DNA of 64,000 nt, taken from the NCBI RefSeq assembly GCF_041410465.1, contig NZ_CP166961.1:1364001-1428000 (forward strand), written 5' to 3'. Positions 27,924 to 35,027 of the stretch are shown here, piece by piece (position 1 is the stretch's first letter; the number at the start of each line of letters is the position of its first letter). A program made the translations under genes and the position numbers. Source of the DNA: Thalassotalea sp. 273M-4 (GTDB taxonomy: Bacteria > Pseudomonadota > Gammaproteobacteria > Enterobacterales > Alteromonadaceae). Under the pieces are notes generated by a model that saw only the letters and a list, made by a program, of their open reading frames with translations, was not told where the DNA came from and ran no database searches.

Positions 27924-28796
27924 TTAATTTAATGCATCAATACCTGAAATAGGGGTTTTAAAAAAGTGTAAGTTGTCGTGCTCTGCGCGTGGCAGGTCGC
28001 CAGCTTGAATATTGCATTGCAATGATTGAAAGATTAATTTGGGGTTGGCTAAGGTGGCATCCCGAGCATTGCGCTTTTCGATGTAATCTTGCTCACATAC
28101 ATCTTGGCTAATTTGAATGTTGTTTTGCTTTTGCTCGACAACGGTCGTGACATACTTTAATTCACGACCTCCGGGCTGATAATCGTGACACATATATAAT
28201 CGAGTCTTATCGCCCAACGCATAAATTTTATGAATTGATTGGTATAATAGCGCCGCATCACCACCTGGAAAGTCGCAACGCGCAGAACCTGAATCTGGCA
28301 TAAACAAGGTATCGCCAATAAACGCATTATCGTTAATCACATAAGTTAGGCTGTCTGGGGTATGACCTGGGGTAGATAAAACCTTAATAGATAATTTACC
28401 CAGCGCCAATGTATCTCCTTCTGTAAGTAACCTATCAAATTGCACCCCTTGAGTATTGAAGTCTTTGGCTAAATTAAAGATGCTCTTAAAGGTTTTTTGA
28501 ATACTTTTGATATGTTGACCAATGCATATTTCCCCCCCAAGTTTTTTCTTTAAATAAAACGCTGACGAAATATGATCAGCGTGGGCGTGCGTCTCTAGAA
28601 TGTACTTTAATCTAAGCTCGTGCTTTTGTACGTAATTAATCAGCGCATTTGCAAAGTCAGAATCCACACGGCTAGCCGTTGGGTCGTAATCTAAAGCAGG
28701 GTCGATAATGGCGCATTCTTTGGTTTGTGGATCAAAGACGACGTAGCTTAAGGTAAAAGAAGGGGAATGAAAAAAATATTGAATAACCGGTTGCAT
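27924..28796 (-). CDS. Metallo-beta-lactamase-fold hydrolase, persulfide dioxygenase-like
   Basis: Metalloprotein of 290 residues. The metal site THAHADH (H70, H72, D74, H75) is intact, as are the downstream ligands in STPGHTPDS and GDTLFMPDSGSARCDFPGG. This last block is typical of the ETHE1/Blh branch, which oxidises glutathione persulfide using one iron, rather than of glyoxalase II. There is no rhodanese domain and no BigR-type regulator nearby. The ATG at 28796 is preferred, with AAGG eight bases upstream; a GTG nine codons earlier has no ribosome site. It is divergent from dnaQ. Confidence 0.87.
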   Translation of the reverse strand: MQPVIQYFFHSPSFTLSYVVFDPQTKECAIIDPALDYDPTASRVDSDFANALINYVQKHELRLKYILETHAHADHISSAFYLKKKLGGEICIGQHIKSIQKTFKSIFNLAKDFNTQGVQFDRLLTEGDTLALGKLSIKVLSTPGHTPDSLTYVINDNAFIGDTLFMPDSGSARCDFPGGDAALLYQSIHKIYALGDKTRLYMCHDYQPGGRELKYVTTVVEQKQNNIQISQDVCEQDYIEKRNARDATLANPKLIFQSLQCNIQAGDLPRAEHDNLHFFKTPISGIDALN

Positions 28797-29032
28797 AGTA
28801 GAGACCTTTATAATTATTAGCACTGTGTTATTTATTAGCGTTAAGATGACACGACGTCGTGGTCATAAATATAAGTTTTAAGTTATATCATTTGCTTATA
28901 AGGCATATAGTAAATAACTAGAGGGTAATTTCAAGTGTTGCGAGCAGATAAACAAAAAACCAGTTTTATTAGCGTGTGAATGATTTACAATAGGTCTTTA
29001 TATTGTGATTGATAAAACCAAAAGGGAACGTT

Positions 29033-29773
29033 TTGCAAACCCAACAAAACTCAGAATACGAACGTCTGGTCATACTGGATACGGAAACGACCGGTATCGA
29101 CCCAAAAGCAGGTCATCGTATCGTTGAAATTGGCTGTGTTGAAATGGTCAATCGAAAATTAACCGGTCGAACTTACCACGCTTACATAAATCCTCAAATG
29201 GAAATGGAGCAAGAAGTTATTAACGTTCACGGCCTTACCAATGAATTTTTAATCGATAAACCTTTGTTTTATCAAGTGGCTCATGAGTTCATTGACTTTA
29301 TTAAAGGCTCTGAACTTATTATTCATAACGCGCGATTCGACGTTGGCTTTATGGATCATGAGTTTGCGATGACAAGGCAAAACCTGCCAAAAACCGCTGA
29401 TATATGTAAAATCACCGATACTTTAAAGGTTTCTCGCGATCAATTTGGTTCACCAAAAACCTTAGACTTCTTGGCGAAACATTATCGAGTTGATAAGTTA
29501 ATTGATCGTACCTATCACGGCGCTTTAATTGATGCTCAACTATTAGCGTATGTCTATATTGAAATGACGCGTTATCAGAGCACGTTAAATCTGTCGAGTT
29601 CTGAGTCGAATAACAATAGTGATGGAATTCGTCGCTTAGATGCCAATCGAGCACCATTATCGATAGTGATGGCTGATGAACAAGAATTGGCCGCGCATGA
29701 TGAGCGGTTATCTCTGATAGAGAAAAAAGCAGGGCAGAGTATCTGGCGAGGTGAGCGAACAGAACAAGGATGA
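29033..29773 (+). CDS. dnaQ: DNA polymerase III epsilon subunit (3'-5' proofreading exonuclease)
   Basis: Proofreading exonuclease of the replicative polymerase, about 246 residues. The DEDDh active site is visible: ILDTETTGID (D16, E18), IIHNARFDVGFMD, and TYHGALIDAQLLA with the final His and Asp. The flexible C-terminal segment ending GQSIWRGE binds the polymerase alpha subunit. I chose the TTG at 29033, with AAAGGGA at ideal spacing, over an in-frame TTG at 29009 without a ribosome site; no ATG is available. As in E. coli, a tRNA-Asp gene follows directly. The usual divergent partner rnhA is absent and replaced by a hydrolase gene. Confidence 0.95.
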   Translation: MQTQQNSEYERLVILDTETTGIDPKAGHRIVEIGCVEMVNRKLTGRTYHAYINPQMEMEQEVINVHGLTNEFLIDKPLFYQVAHEFIDFIKGSELIIHNARFDVGFMDHEFAMTRQNLPKTADICKITDTLKVSRDQFGSPKTLDFLAKHYRVDKLIDRTYHGALIDAQLLAYVYIEMTRYQSTLNLSSSESNNNSDGIRRLDANRAPLSIVMADEQELAAHDERLSLIEKKAGQSIWRGERTEQG

Positions 29774-29866
29774 TCAAGCGAACAGTAAAAACTTGTTGAT
29801 TATTTATTCGGATTGATCGACATTTGTTCACTTAACACTTTTTCTTAAATTTTATCAAAAAAACTG

Positions 29867-29895
29867 TTGACGTAATTAAATCATATCCGTATTAT
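29867..29895 (+). promoter_or_regulatory. Sigma-70 promoter of the tRNA-Asp array
   Basis: -35 TTGACG at 29867-29872 and -10 TATTAT at 29890-29895 with a 17-bp spacer, 45 bases before the first tRNA-Asp. Confidence 0.75.
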
Positions 29896-29940
29896 CCACC
29901 TCGCTTTCAACGACATGTGTTGAGCAGATGACTTAAGTGT

Positions 29941-30017
29941 GGAGTGGTAGTTCAGTTGGTTAGAATACCGGCCTGTCACGCCGGGGGTCGCGGGTTCGAG
30001 TCCCGTCCACTCCGCCA
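29941..30017 (+). tRNA. tRNA-Asp (anticodon GTC), copy 1 of 5
   Basis: Complete 77-nt cloverleaf with encoded CCA, closely matching E. coli tRNA-Asp. The anticodon loop holds GTC. It follows dnaQ as aspV does in E. coli. Confidence 0.97.
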
Positions 30018-30045
30018 ATTAAGTTCATCAGTTTGTATCCTAAGT

Positions 30046-30122
30046 GGAGTGGTAGTTCAGTTGGTTAGAATACCGGCCTGTCACGCCGGGGGTCGCGGGT
30101 TCGAGTCCCGTCCACTCCGCCA
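30046..30122 (+). tRNA. tRNA-Asp (anticodon GTC), copy 2 of 5
   Basis: Identical to copy 1; 28-base spacer upstream. Confidence 0.97.
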
Positions 30123-30148
30123 ACGATACAAAAGCTAAAAATCTCTGC

Positions 30149-30225
30149 GGAGTGGTAGTTCAGTTGGTTAGAATACCGGCCTGTCACGCCGGGGGTCGCG
30201 GGTTCGAGTCCCGTCCACTCCGCCA
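30149..30225 (+). tRNA. tRNA-Asp (anticodon GTC), copy 3 of 5
   Basis: Identical to copy 1; 26-base spacer upstream. Confidence 0.97.
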
Positions 30226-30280
30226 CGATTTTTCAGCTTTAAAAAACTCAAATACATGTATACTTAGCGACATATAGCGC

Positions 30281-30357
30281 GGAGTGGTAGTTCAGTTGGT
30301 TAGAATACCGGCCTGTCACGCCGGGGGTCGCGGGTTCGAGTCCCGTCCACTCCGCCA
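30281..30357 (+). tRNA. tRNA-Asp (anticodon GTC), copy 4 of 5
   Basis: Identical to copy 1; 55-base AT-rich spacer upstream. Confidence 0.97.
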
Positions 30358-30437
30358 ACTATGTAAAAAGTTAAATATTCATACCCCATTGTCTATTTAA
30401 CACAATTCTCATATTAAGAGAATGCAAAAATAATCGC

Positions 30438-30514
30438 GGAGTGGTAGTTCAGTTGGTTAGAATACCGGCCTGTCACGCCGGGGGTCGCGGGTTCGAGTCC
30501 CGTCCACTCCGCCA
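30438..30514 (+). tRNA. tRNA-Asp (anticodon GTC), copy 5 of 5
   Basis: Identical to copy 1; 80-base spacer upstream, the longest in the array. Confidence 0.97.
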
Positions 30515-30526
30515 ATATTTTTGACT

Positions 30527-30704
30527 CAAATATTCCCTATATATCTAAATGATATAATTAAATATTCTTTAAACATGCCCGTTACGGGATTTTTTCGTTT
30601 TTAAATGCATAAATCGATTTAACCCACTTCTGAATATTCTCTATATCTCTACACAATGTAATTAAATCTTCTTTTAACATGCCTGTTAAGGTTTTTTTCG
30701 TTTT
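30527..30704 (+). repeat. Degenerate direct repeat containing a terminator, two copies
   Basis: Copy 1 (about 30527-30602) and copy 2 (about 30632-30704) share the same order of blocks: AATATTC, CTATAT, an AT-rich stretch with AATTAAAT, CTTT-AACATGCC, and a T-run followed by CGTTTT. The copies differ by many substitutions and small indels, so the duplication is old or relaxed. Confidence 0.75.
30578..30595 (+). terminator. Terminator of the tRNA-Asp array
   Basis: Short stem CCCG / CGGG with a 3-nt loop followed by six T residues, 64 bases after the last tRNA. The paralogous hairpin in the second repeat copy (30682-30698) has only CCT/AGG left, but keeps a seven-base T-run. Confidence 0.65.
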
Positions 30705-30845
30705 GTAGTGGCATAGTTATTTTATTTCCTTATGGCTAGCAATTAGTTAGCTACTCTGTTAAAAATATACTATTTGCAAAAGTGAGCGATGCAAATTAGA
30801 AAATGTACGATTCGTTCACTATAGACAGGTTCTAAGACTAGGTCG

Positions 30846-31268
30846 ATGCTAAAGATTGTTGATACCAAAGACTTAAGGTCTGCTGCCCAGTTTACGTTTG
30901 ACAACATGAAACCGTACTACGAAATGTACTCAGTAGATTGGAGTGTAGAAGATGTTTACCAAGCAACCAAAGATCTATCAAACTTTGATATTTTGGCTGA
31001 TGGTCAACACATAGGTGTACTTAGACTATCGTTCGAGGGAGGACGATGTCAACTTCGTGACATCGAGATTGGATCTGCCCATCAAAACCAAGGATACGGT
31101 GCCCAAGTGATTTCCAAAGTAATCGATATTGCACGACAACGAAATTTAGAATTCATCGACCTCAAAGTCTTTCAGCGAAGTCCTGCCCATCAACTGTATA
31201 GTCGTACTGGGTTTATTGTTGATAATGCTGATGATCGTTTTTACTACATGAGCTTGTCCGTCATATAA
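30846..31268 (+). CDS. GNAT-family N-acetyltransferase
   Basis: Small acyl-CoA-dependent acetyltransferase of 140 residues. The acetyl-CoA binding motif is visible as DIEIGSAHQNQGYGAQVISKVIDIA (QNQGYG loop), followed by LKVFQRSPAHQLYSRTGFIV, the usual strand 5 and helix with the Tyr-x-x-x-Gly-Phe ending. The substrate is unknown. The TAA stop lies inside the sequence ATATAACAA, which resembles the core of an integron attC site, and the flanks are unusually gene-poor, so it may have arrived as a gene cassette. There is no operon partner; a weak AGG precedes the ATG. Confidence 0.88.
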   Translation: MLKIVDTKDLRSAAQFTFDNMKPYYEMYSVDWSVEDVYQATKDLSNFDILADGQHIGVLRLSFEGGRCQLRDIEIGSAHQNQGYGAQVISKVIDIARQRNLEFIDLKVFQRSPAHQLYSRTGFIVDNADDRFYYMSLSVI

Positions 31269-31476
31269 CAAGTCAATAATGGCAAGGGCGCAAAACGCCT
31301 GGCTTTCGTGCTATCTTCACTCATTATAGGCAAGCCTAATCCCCCCATATAGCGGGATTTCTCAACGTCTCAGCTGAACATTACGTGTTGTTGTTTTAAC
31401 CATTATTGAATGGTAAACATTAACATATAGGCGAGGTTCAGAGTCACCCTAAACTGAACAAACGTCTTCGTTATAT
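31263..31476. other. attC-like imperfect inverted repeat after the GNAT gene
   Basis: ATATAAC (31263-31269) overlaps the GNAT stop codon and is the reverse complement of GTTATAT at 31470-31476. Inside, TCAATAATGG (31273-31282) is the exact reverse complement of CCATTATTGA (31400-31409), and AACGCCTGGC (31294-31303) resembles the inner box of Vibrio-type attC sites. The spacing is longer than a standard attC and the right-hand core is not adjacent to its arm, so it would be a degenerate or rearranged site. Confidence 0.35.
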
Positions 31477-31773
31477 GGTTGGATGTCAGCGCCAATTAGT
31501 GAAGGTGCAAAAGAGATAATGTCTGACATAAAGCCCACTTTGCATACACATCGAATTGAGATATCTATTTTTTTAATGCCATGAGAAGATGAATTTTGAC
31601 TCACTCTTATACGGCAACGTTAAAATACGAAACATTTGCTAAGCAATAAAATTGACCTAGTGTAACCATTATTTATAGAAACGATAGGGCGTTATGTTGA
31701 AAAAGTATTGTTTCAAGCGCTAGATGTGTCGTAAGGTGTGCACACACTGTTATGCTTTAAACTAGGAAACACG
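31269..31773. other. Intergenic region after the GNAT gene
   Basis: About 500 bases without a full gene. It holds the attC-like structure and, at 31519-31584, a 21-codon frame starting MSDIKPTLHTHRIEI that resembles the N-terminus of RimJ-type acetyltransferases and could be a remnant. Nothing else was recognised. Confidence 0.4.
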
Positions 31774-32397
31774 ATGCCAACATTGATACAGCAAGATTTA
31801 TTTTCTCAATACCAAGGTTTAATTTTTGATATGGATGGCACCTTAATCGACAGTGGACAACTGCATCAGCGAGCATGGCTAGAAACTTTGACCGAATTTT
31901 CTATTCCGGTTGATTTTACACTGATGCGCTCGCTTGCAGGGGTGCCAACCAAGCAAACCATCGAGTATTTAATTAAGCATTACCAGTTAAGCCAAATAGA
32001 CATTAATGCAGCCACATTATGCAAAGAAAATTTGTCACACTCGCTTCTTCCCGATTATGTTAAGCCTACTAAACTTGCCGACTTTGCTCGCAGGAACAAA
32101 GGTATTAGACCGATGGCGGTAGGAACGGGTGCAAGTACAATCGAAGCAAAAAGTATTTTAGAACTGTGTGGTTTAAGCGATGTATTTGATCATGTTGTTG
32201 GTGCCGATCAAATCAAGCACCCCAAACCAGCACCAGATACCTTCATTCGTTGTGCGCAACTAATGAAGGTGAGCCCAAGTCAGTGTATCGTATTTGAAGA
32301 TGCAAAGACGGGTATTAAAGCCGCAAGAAATGCAGGGATGCGCGTTGTTGATGTATTAGCTGAATTTCAAATAAAGAATGATTACTTTTTAAAATAA
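31774..32397 (+). CDS. HAD-family phosphatase, YqaB/beta-phosphoglucomutase type
   Basis: Haloacid dehalogenase-type phosphohydrolase of about 207 residues. Motif I FDMDGTLID has the nucleophile at D19 and the acid at D21; motif II is VGTGAS; motif III and IV are K-x-x-P (HPKPAPDTF) and VFEDAKTGIKAA. The alpha-helical cap follows motif I, as in subfamily IA. The closest E. coli relative is YqaB, which hydrolyses fructose-1-phosphate and similar sugar phosphates. The ATG at 31774 has AGGAAA at ideal spacing; an upstream in-frame start at 31738 lacks one. Confidence 0.9.
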   Translation: MPTLIQQDLFSQYQGLIFDMDGTLIDSGQLHQRAWLETLTEFSIPVDFTLMRSLAGVPTKQTIEYLIKHYQLSQIDINAATLCKENLSHSLLPDYVKPTKLADFARRNKGIRPMAVGTGASTIEAKSILELCGLSDVFDHVVGADQIKHPKPAPDTFIRCAQLMKVSPSQCIVFEDAKTGIKAARNAGMRVVDVLAEFQIKNDYFLK

Positions 32398-32523
32398 GCT
32401 AACTAATCGCTTACCCTGTGGTTATAGATTCTTTTAGTTGATACAGTGCTTTATATAACATGATGAAAAATTTATAAAATATTAATAATTACTAAAAGAT
32501 AAATAAAAATGACGGGGTAGAAG

Positions 32524-33111
32524 ATGAAATATATTTGGATCATTATTTTTGCAGTTGTGTTTATCTGGTCCGCCATAAGCCCAAAAGATCAATTTACTTG
32601 GGCTTTAGAAGTGGCGCCGGCACTGATTGGCGCGTTATTACTGGCCCTGACGTTTAAGTCGTATCGACTGACACCAATGCTCTATGCTTTCATTTTATTG
32701 CACTGTATTGTGCTAATGGTTGGTGGTCATTATACCTATGCAGAAGTGCCGTTTTTTGACGGTTTGCTTGGTGCTGATAGAAATAACTACGACAAAGTAG
32801 GGCACTTTTTTCAAGGCTTTGTGCCAGCATTATTGGCAAGAGAAATATTGATTCGGCAAAACGTGGTTAATGGCCATGGATGGTTAAATGTTATTATCGT
32901 TTCTATTTGTCTAGCTTTTAGTGCCTTTTATGAGTTGATTGAATGGTGGGTTGCTCTTTTAACAGGCGAAAATGCGGAAGCGTTTTTAGGTACCCAAGGT
33001 TACGTTTGGGACACTCAATCTGATATGGCGTTGGCGCTAATTGGGGCGATTTGCGCACTGCTGATATTGTCTAGGTTGCACGATCAGCAACTTTCTAAGA
33101 TAAGTAATTAA
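32524..33111 (+). CDS. YjdF/DUF2238 inner membrane protein
   Basis: Membrane protein of 195 residues with about six hydrophobic helices. Conserved polar motifs of the DUF2238 family are visible: GGHYTYAEVP, NYDKVGHFFQGF, SAFYELIEWW and DTQSDMALALIGA. These His, Asp and Glu positions inside or next to helices suggest metal or proton handling, but no function is established for the family. It is preceded by GGGG at reasonable spacing and is monocistronic with its own hairpin downstream. Confidence 0.88.
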   Translation: MKYIWIIIFAVVFIWSAISPKDQFTWALEVAPALIGALLLALTFKSYRLTPMLYAFILLHCIVLMVGGHYTYAEVPFFDGLLGADRNNYDKVGHFFQGFVPALLAREILIRQNVVNGHGWLNVIIVSICLAFSAFYELIEWWVALLTGENAEAFLGTQGYVWDTQSDMALALIGAICALLILSRLHDQQLSKISN

Positions 33112-33206
33112 AGTACCTGTTAATATTCAGGTTATGATCACAATGAAAATGGCAAGAAGGCTAAAGTTTCACTAAATAACACACAGACTGGACTTCCAAC
33201 ACATAG

Positions 33207-33242
33207 ACAGCCACTGTAAATACAAATTAAAGTGGCTGTTTT
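33207..33242 (+). terminator. Terminator of the YjdF-type gene
   Basis: Arms ACAGCCACT / AGTGGCTGT with a 15-nt loop and a TTTT ending, about 95 bases after the stop codon. Confidence 0.6.
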
Positions 33243-33293
33243 AAAGGTTTATTGTTTCGCTTAATAAAAAAGGGTTAGGCCATAAATTAGATA

Positions 33294-33527
33294 TTAGTCT
33301 TGCTTAATGTAATCTTTAATTTCTTTAACCGATTTAAAGGTTTTGTAGCCTGAAGCTTCAAGCTCTTCATTTACACAAACCAAAATAGCTTGTTTTTTAT
33401 TTTCTTCACCTTCTGCATAGTCTACACAATAAGTGTAAGAGTCTCTTACAAAACTCACGCTTGCTTGTTCTTCTTCAGCCATAACCGTTGCACTCATAAA
33501 TGTTAAAACGAATAAAATGTGCTTCAT
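33294..33527 (-). CDS. Small secreted hypothetical protein
   Basis: Predicted 77-residue exported protein. Residues 1-18 (MKHILFVLTFMSATVMAEE) form a signal peptide; the mature part is acidic with two cysteines (TYCVDYAEGE and ILVCVNEELEA) that could form one disulfide. I recognise no family. The inner ATG at 33527 is chosen because AGAGGGAT lies at normal distance; an ATG two codons earlier is too close to it. It is isolated, with a gene-free region of nearly 600 bases upstream. Confidence 0.7.
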   Translation of the reverse strand: MKHILFVLTFMSATVMAEEEQASVSFVRDSYTYCVDYAEGEENKKQAILVCVNEELEASGYKTFKSVKEIKDYIKQD

Positions 33528-33533
33528 ACACAT

Positions 33534-34055
33534 ATCCCTCTGAAATAGTTGTTTTTTTTTGCTTAATTAAGCTATTGAAAAGTAATGCTGTTTTGCCATT
33601 GAGTAAAACAAATAAAAATTATCGATAAGGAAAAATTAAATTTGAGACAAAATGACTTTAACCTGTGCTATGCATTCTTAGGAAAGGGCTATGAAATGTA
33701 CTGTATCTTTGAGTAAATTACAGAGTCGTATATTCAATGTACTTTTACGGTTTAAGTAAAAATGAAAGATGGCATTGTATGAAAAACATTTCTATTACCT
33801 TCGAGTCTATAATTATTCCCATGCTACTGACCTATTGGCGAGATAAACATTAGATGTAGAAACTTGGGCTGCAACCACTAAGTTTTCCACCTTTAGCAAT
33901 CAAGGTGATAGCTAGTTTAATAGTTACCCCTTTACATTGTGGATCATCAGTTTGATATGTTGGCAATGAGTATAAGCGATAAAATCCATTAAAACTTTAC
34001 TATATACGACTCAAGAGAATGTAAGGCGAAGATTAAGGCTAATTAAATGATGATT
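33534..34055. other. Gene-free region
   Basis: About 520 bases between the small secreted protein and tcdA. It must carry the promoter of the former. No other gene, repeat or RNA was recognised. Confidence 0.45.
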
Positions 34056-34103
34056 TTAAAGGCGTCATCAAGTTTTTCTGAGTGAAAAATAAGACGCCTT
34101 TAA
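34056..34103 (-). terminator. Putative terminator hairpin downstream of tcdA
   Basis: Perfect 11-bp inverted repeat (TTAAAGGCGTC / GACGCCTTTAA) with a 26-nt loop, 18 bases past the tcdA stop. The T-run on the minus strand is short. Confidence 0.5.
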
Positions 34104-34120
34104 GGGCAGGTAAAGAGAGA

Positions 34121-34909
34121 CTATTTACAGTTTTTTTTCGTTAAGTACTTATTCATAGCACGGCTTACCGCAAAAAAGGCAAAACTTGCTGTCACATGCG
34201 TTGCTGCGCCAAAACCACCACTACAATCTAATCGCATGGCCCCATCTTGGGTTTGTTTAGCATGGCAAACATCGCCATCATTGGTTGGGTAAATTAATTG
34301 CTCCGATGAAAACACGGCATCAATGGAAAACTTGCGTTTCACATTACGCGAAAAATTGTAGTCGCGACGTAATTGATTCTTGACCTTAGCTAAAAGCGGA
34401 TCTTGATAGGTTTTACTTAAATCGGTTATCTCAATTTTGCTTGGGTCAATTTGTCCACCTGCGCCACCAATGGTGATCATCGGAATTTTTTGGCGTTTAC
34501 AATGGGCGATAAGCGCGGTTTTTACCCGCACAGAGTCAATCGCATCAATTACATAATCAAATTCTGAGTGGATTAACTCGGTCAGATTTTCCATGGTAAT
34601 AAAATCTTCCACTTCATTAACCACACACTCAGGGTTGATTTGCTTAATGCGCTCAGCCATCACTTCAACTTTGCTCTCGCCTACGGTATTGGTTAAAGCA
34701 TGGATTTGACGATTAATATTGGTCATACAAATATCATCCAAATCGACTAGGGTAATTTGACCAATGCCATTACGGGCTAAAGCTTCGGCCACCCAAGAGC
34801 CAACACCACCAATGCCAATAACACAAAAATGAGCCTGTTTAATATGTTCAGCACCCGTTACGCCATATAGACGCTCGATACCACCAAAACGTAGTTGATA
34901 ATCCGACAT
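34121..34909 (-). CDS. tcdA: tRNA threonylcarbamoyladenosine dehydratase
   Basis: E1-like enzyme of about 262 residues (CsdL/YgdL) that cyclises t6A37 of ANN-decoding tRNAs to ct6A using ATP. The nucleotide-binding loop GIGGVGSWVAEAL (residues 32-44), the LVDLDDICMTNINRQ block and the conserved DAIDSVRVKTALI are intact. The C-terminal region has GDVCHAKQTQDGAMRLDCSGGFGAATHVTASF, typical of the family. The usual sulfur partners csdA/csdE are not adjacent. The ATG at 34909 is preferred; a TTG two codons upstream is possible. Confidence 0.95.
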   Translation of the reverse strand: MSDYQLRFGGIERLYGVTGAEHIKQAHFCVIGIGGVGSWVAEALARNGIGQITLVDLDDICMTNINRQIHALTNTVGESKVEVMAERIKQINPECVVNEVEDFITMENLTELIHSEFDYVIDAIDSVRVKTALIAHCKRQKIPMITIGGAGGQIDPSKIEITDLSKTYQDPLLAKVKNQLRRDYNFSRNVKRKFSIDAVFSSEQLIYPTNDGDVCHAKQTQDGAMRLDCSGGFGAATHVTASFAFFAVSRAMNKYLTKKNCK

Positions 34910-34969
34910 GTACAATCAGTTTCCACAAGGTTGAAAAAACCGAGTTATTATACAGAAAGATTGGTCGAA

Positions 34970-35008
34970 GATCTTGAGATTTCGTTACCTCTCGAAAACC
35001 TCAAGATC
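34970..35008 (-). terminator. Nested hairpin downstream of the RND operon
   Basis: Outer arms GATCTTGAG / CTCAAGATC (9 bp) enclose an inner TTTCG / CGAAA stem. It sits about 20 bases past the stop of the last RND gene and before tcdA. No T-tract follows. Confidence 0.5.
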
Positions 35009-35027
35009 ATGACAAAAGCAGACTAAA

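Noticed and set aside
29944..30138. Open frame encoding VVQLVRIPACHAGGRGFES twice
   Set aside because: It is a translation of two tRNA-Asp genes, not a protein.
33770..33860. Short frame starting MKNISITFESIII
   Set aside because: Only 24 codons, with no ribosome site and no context.
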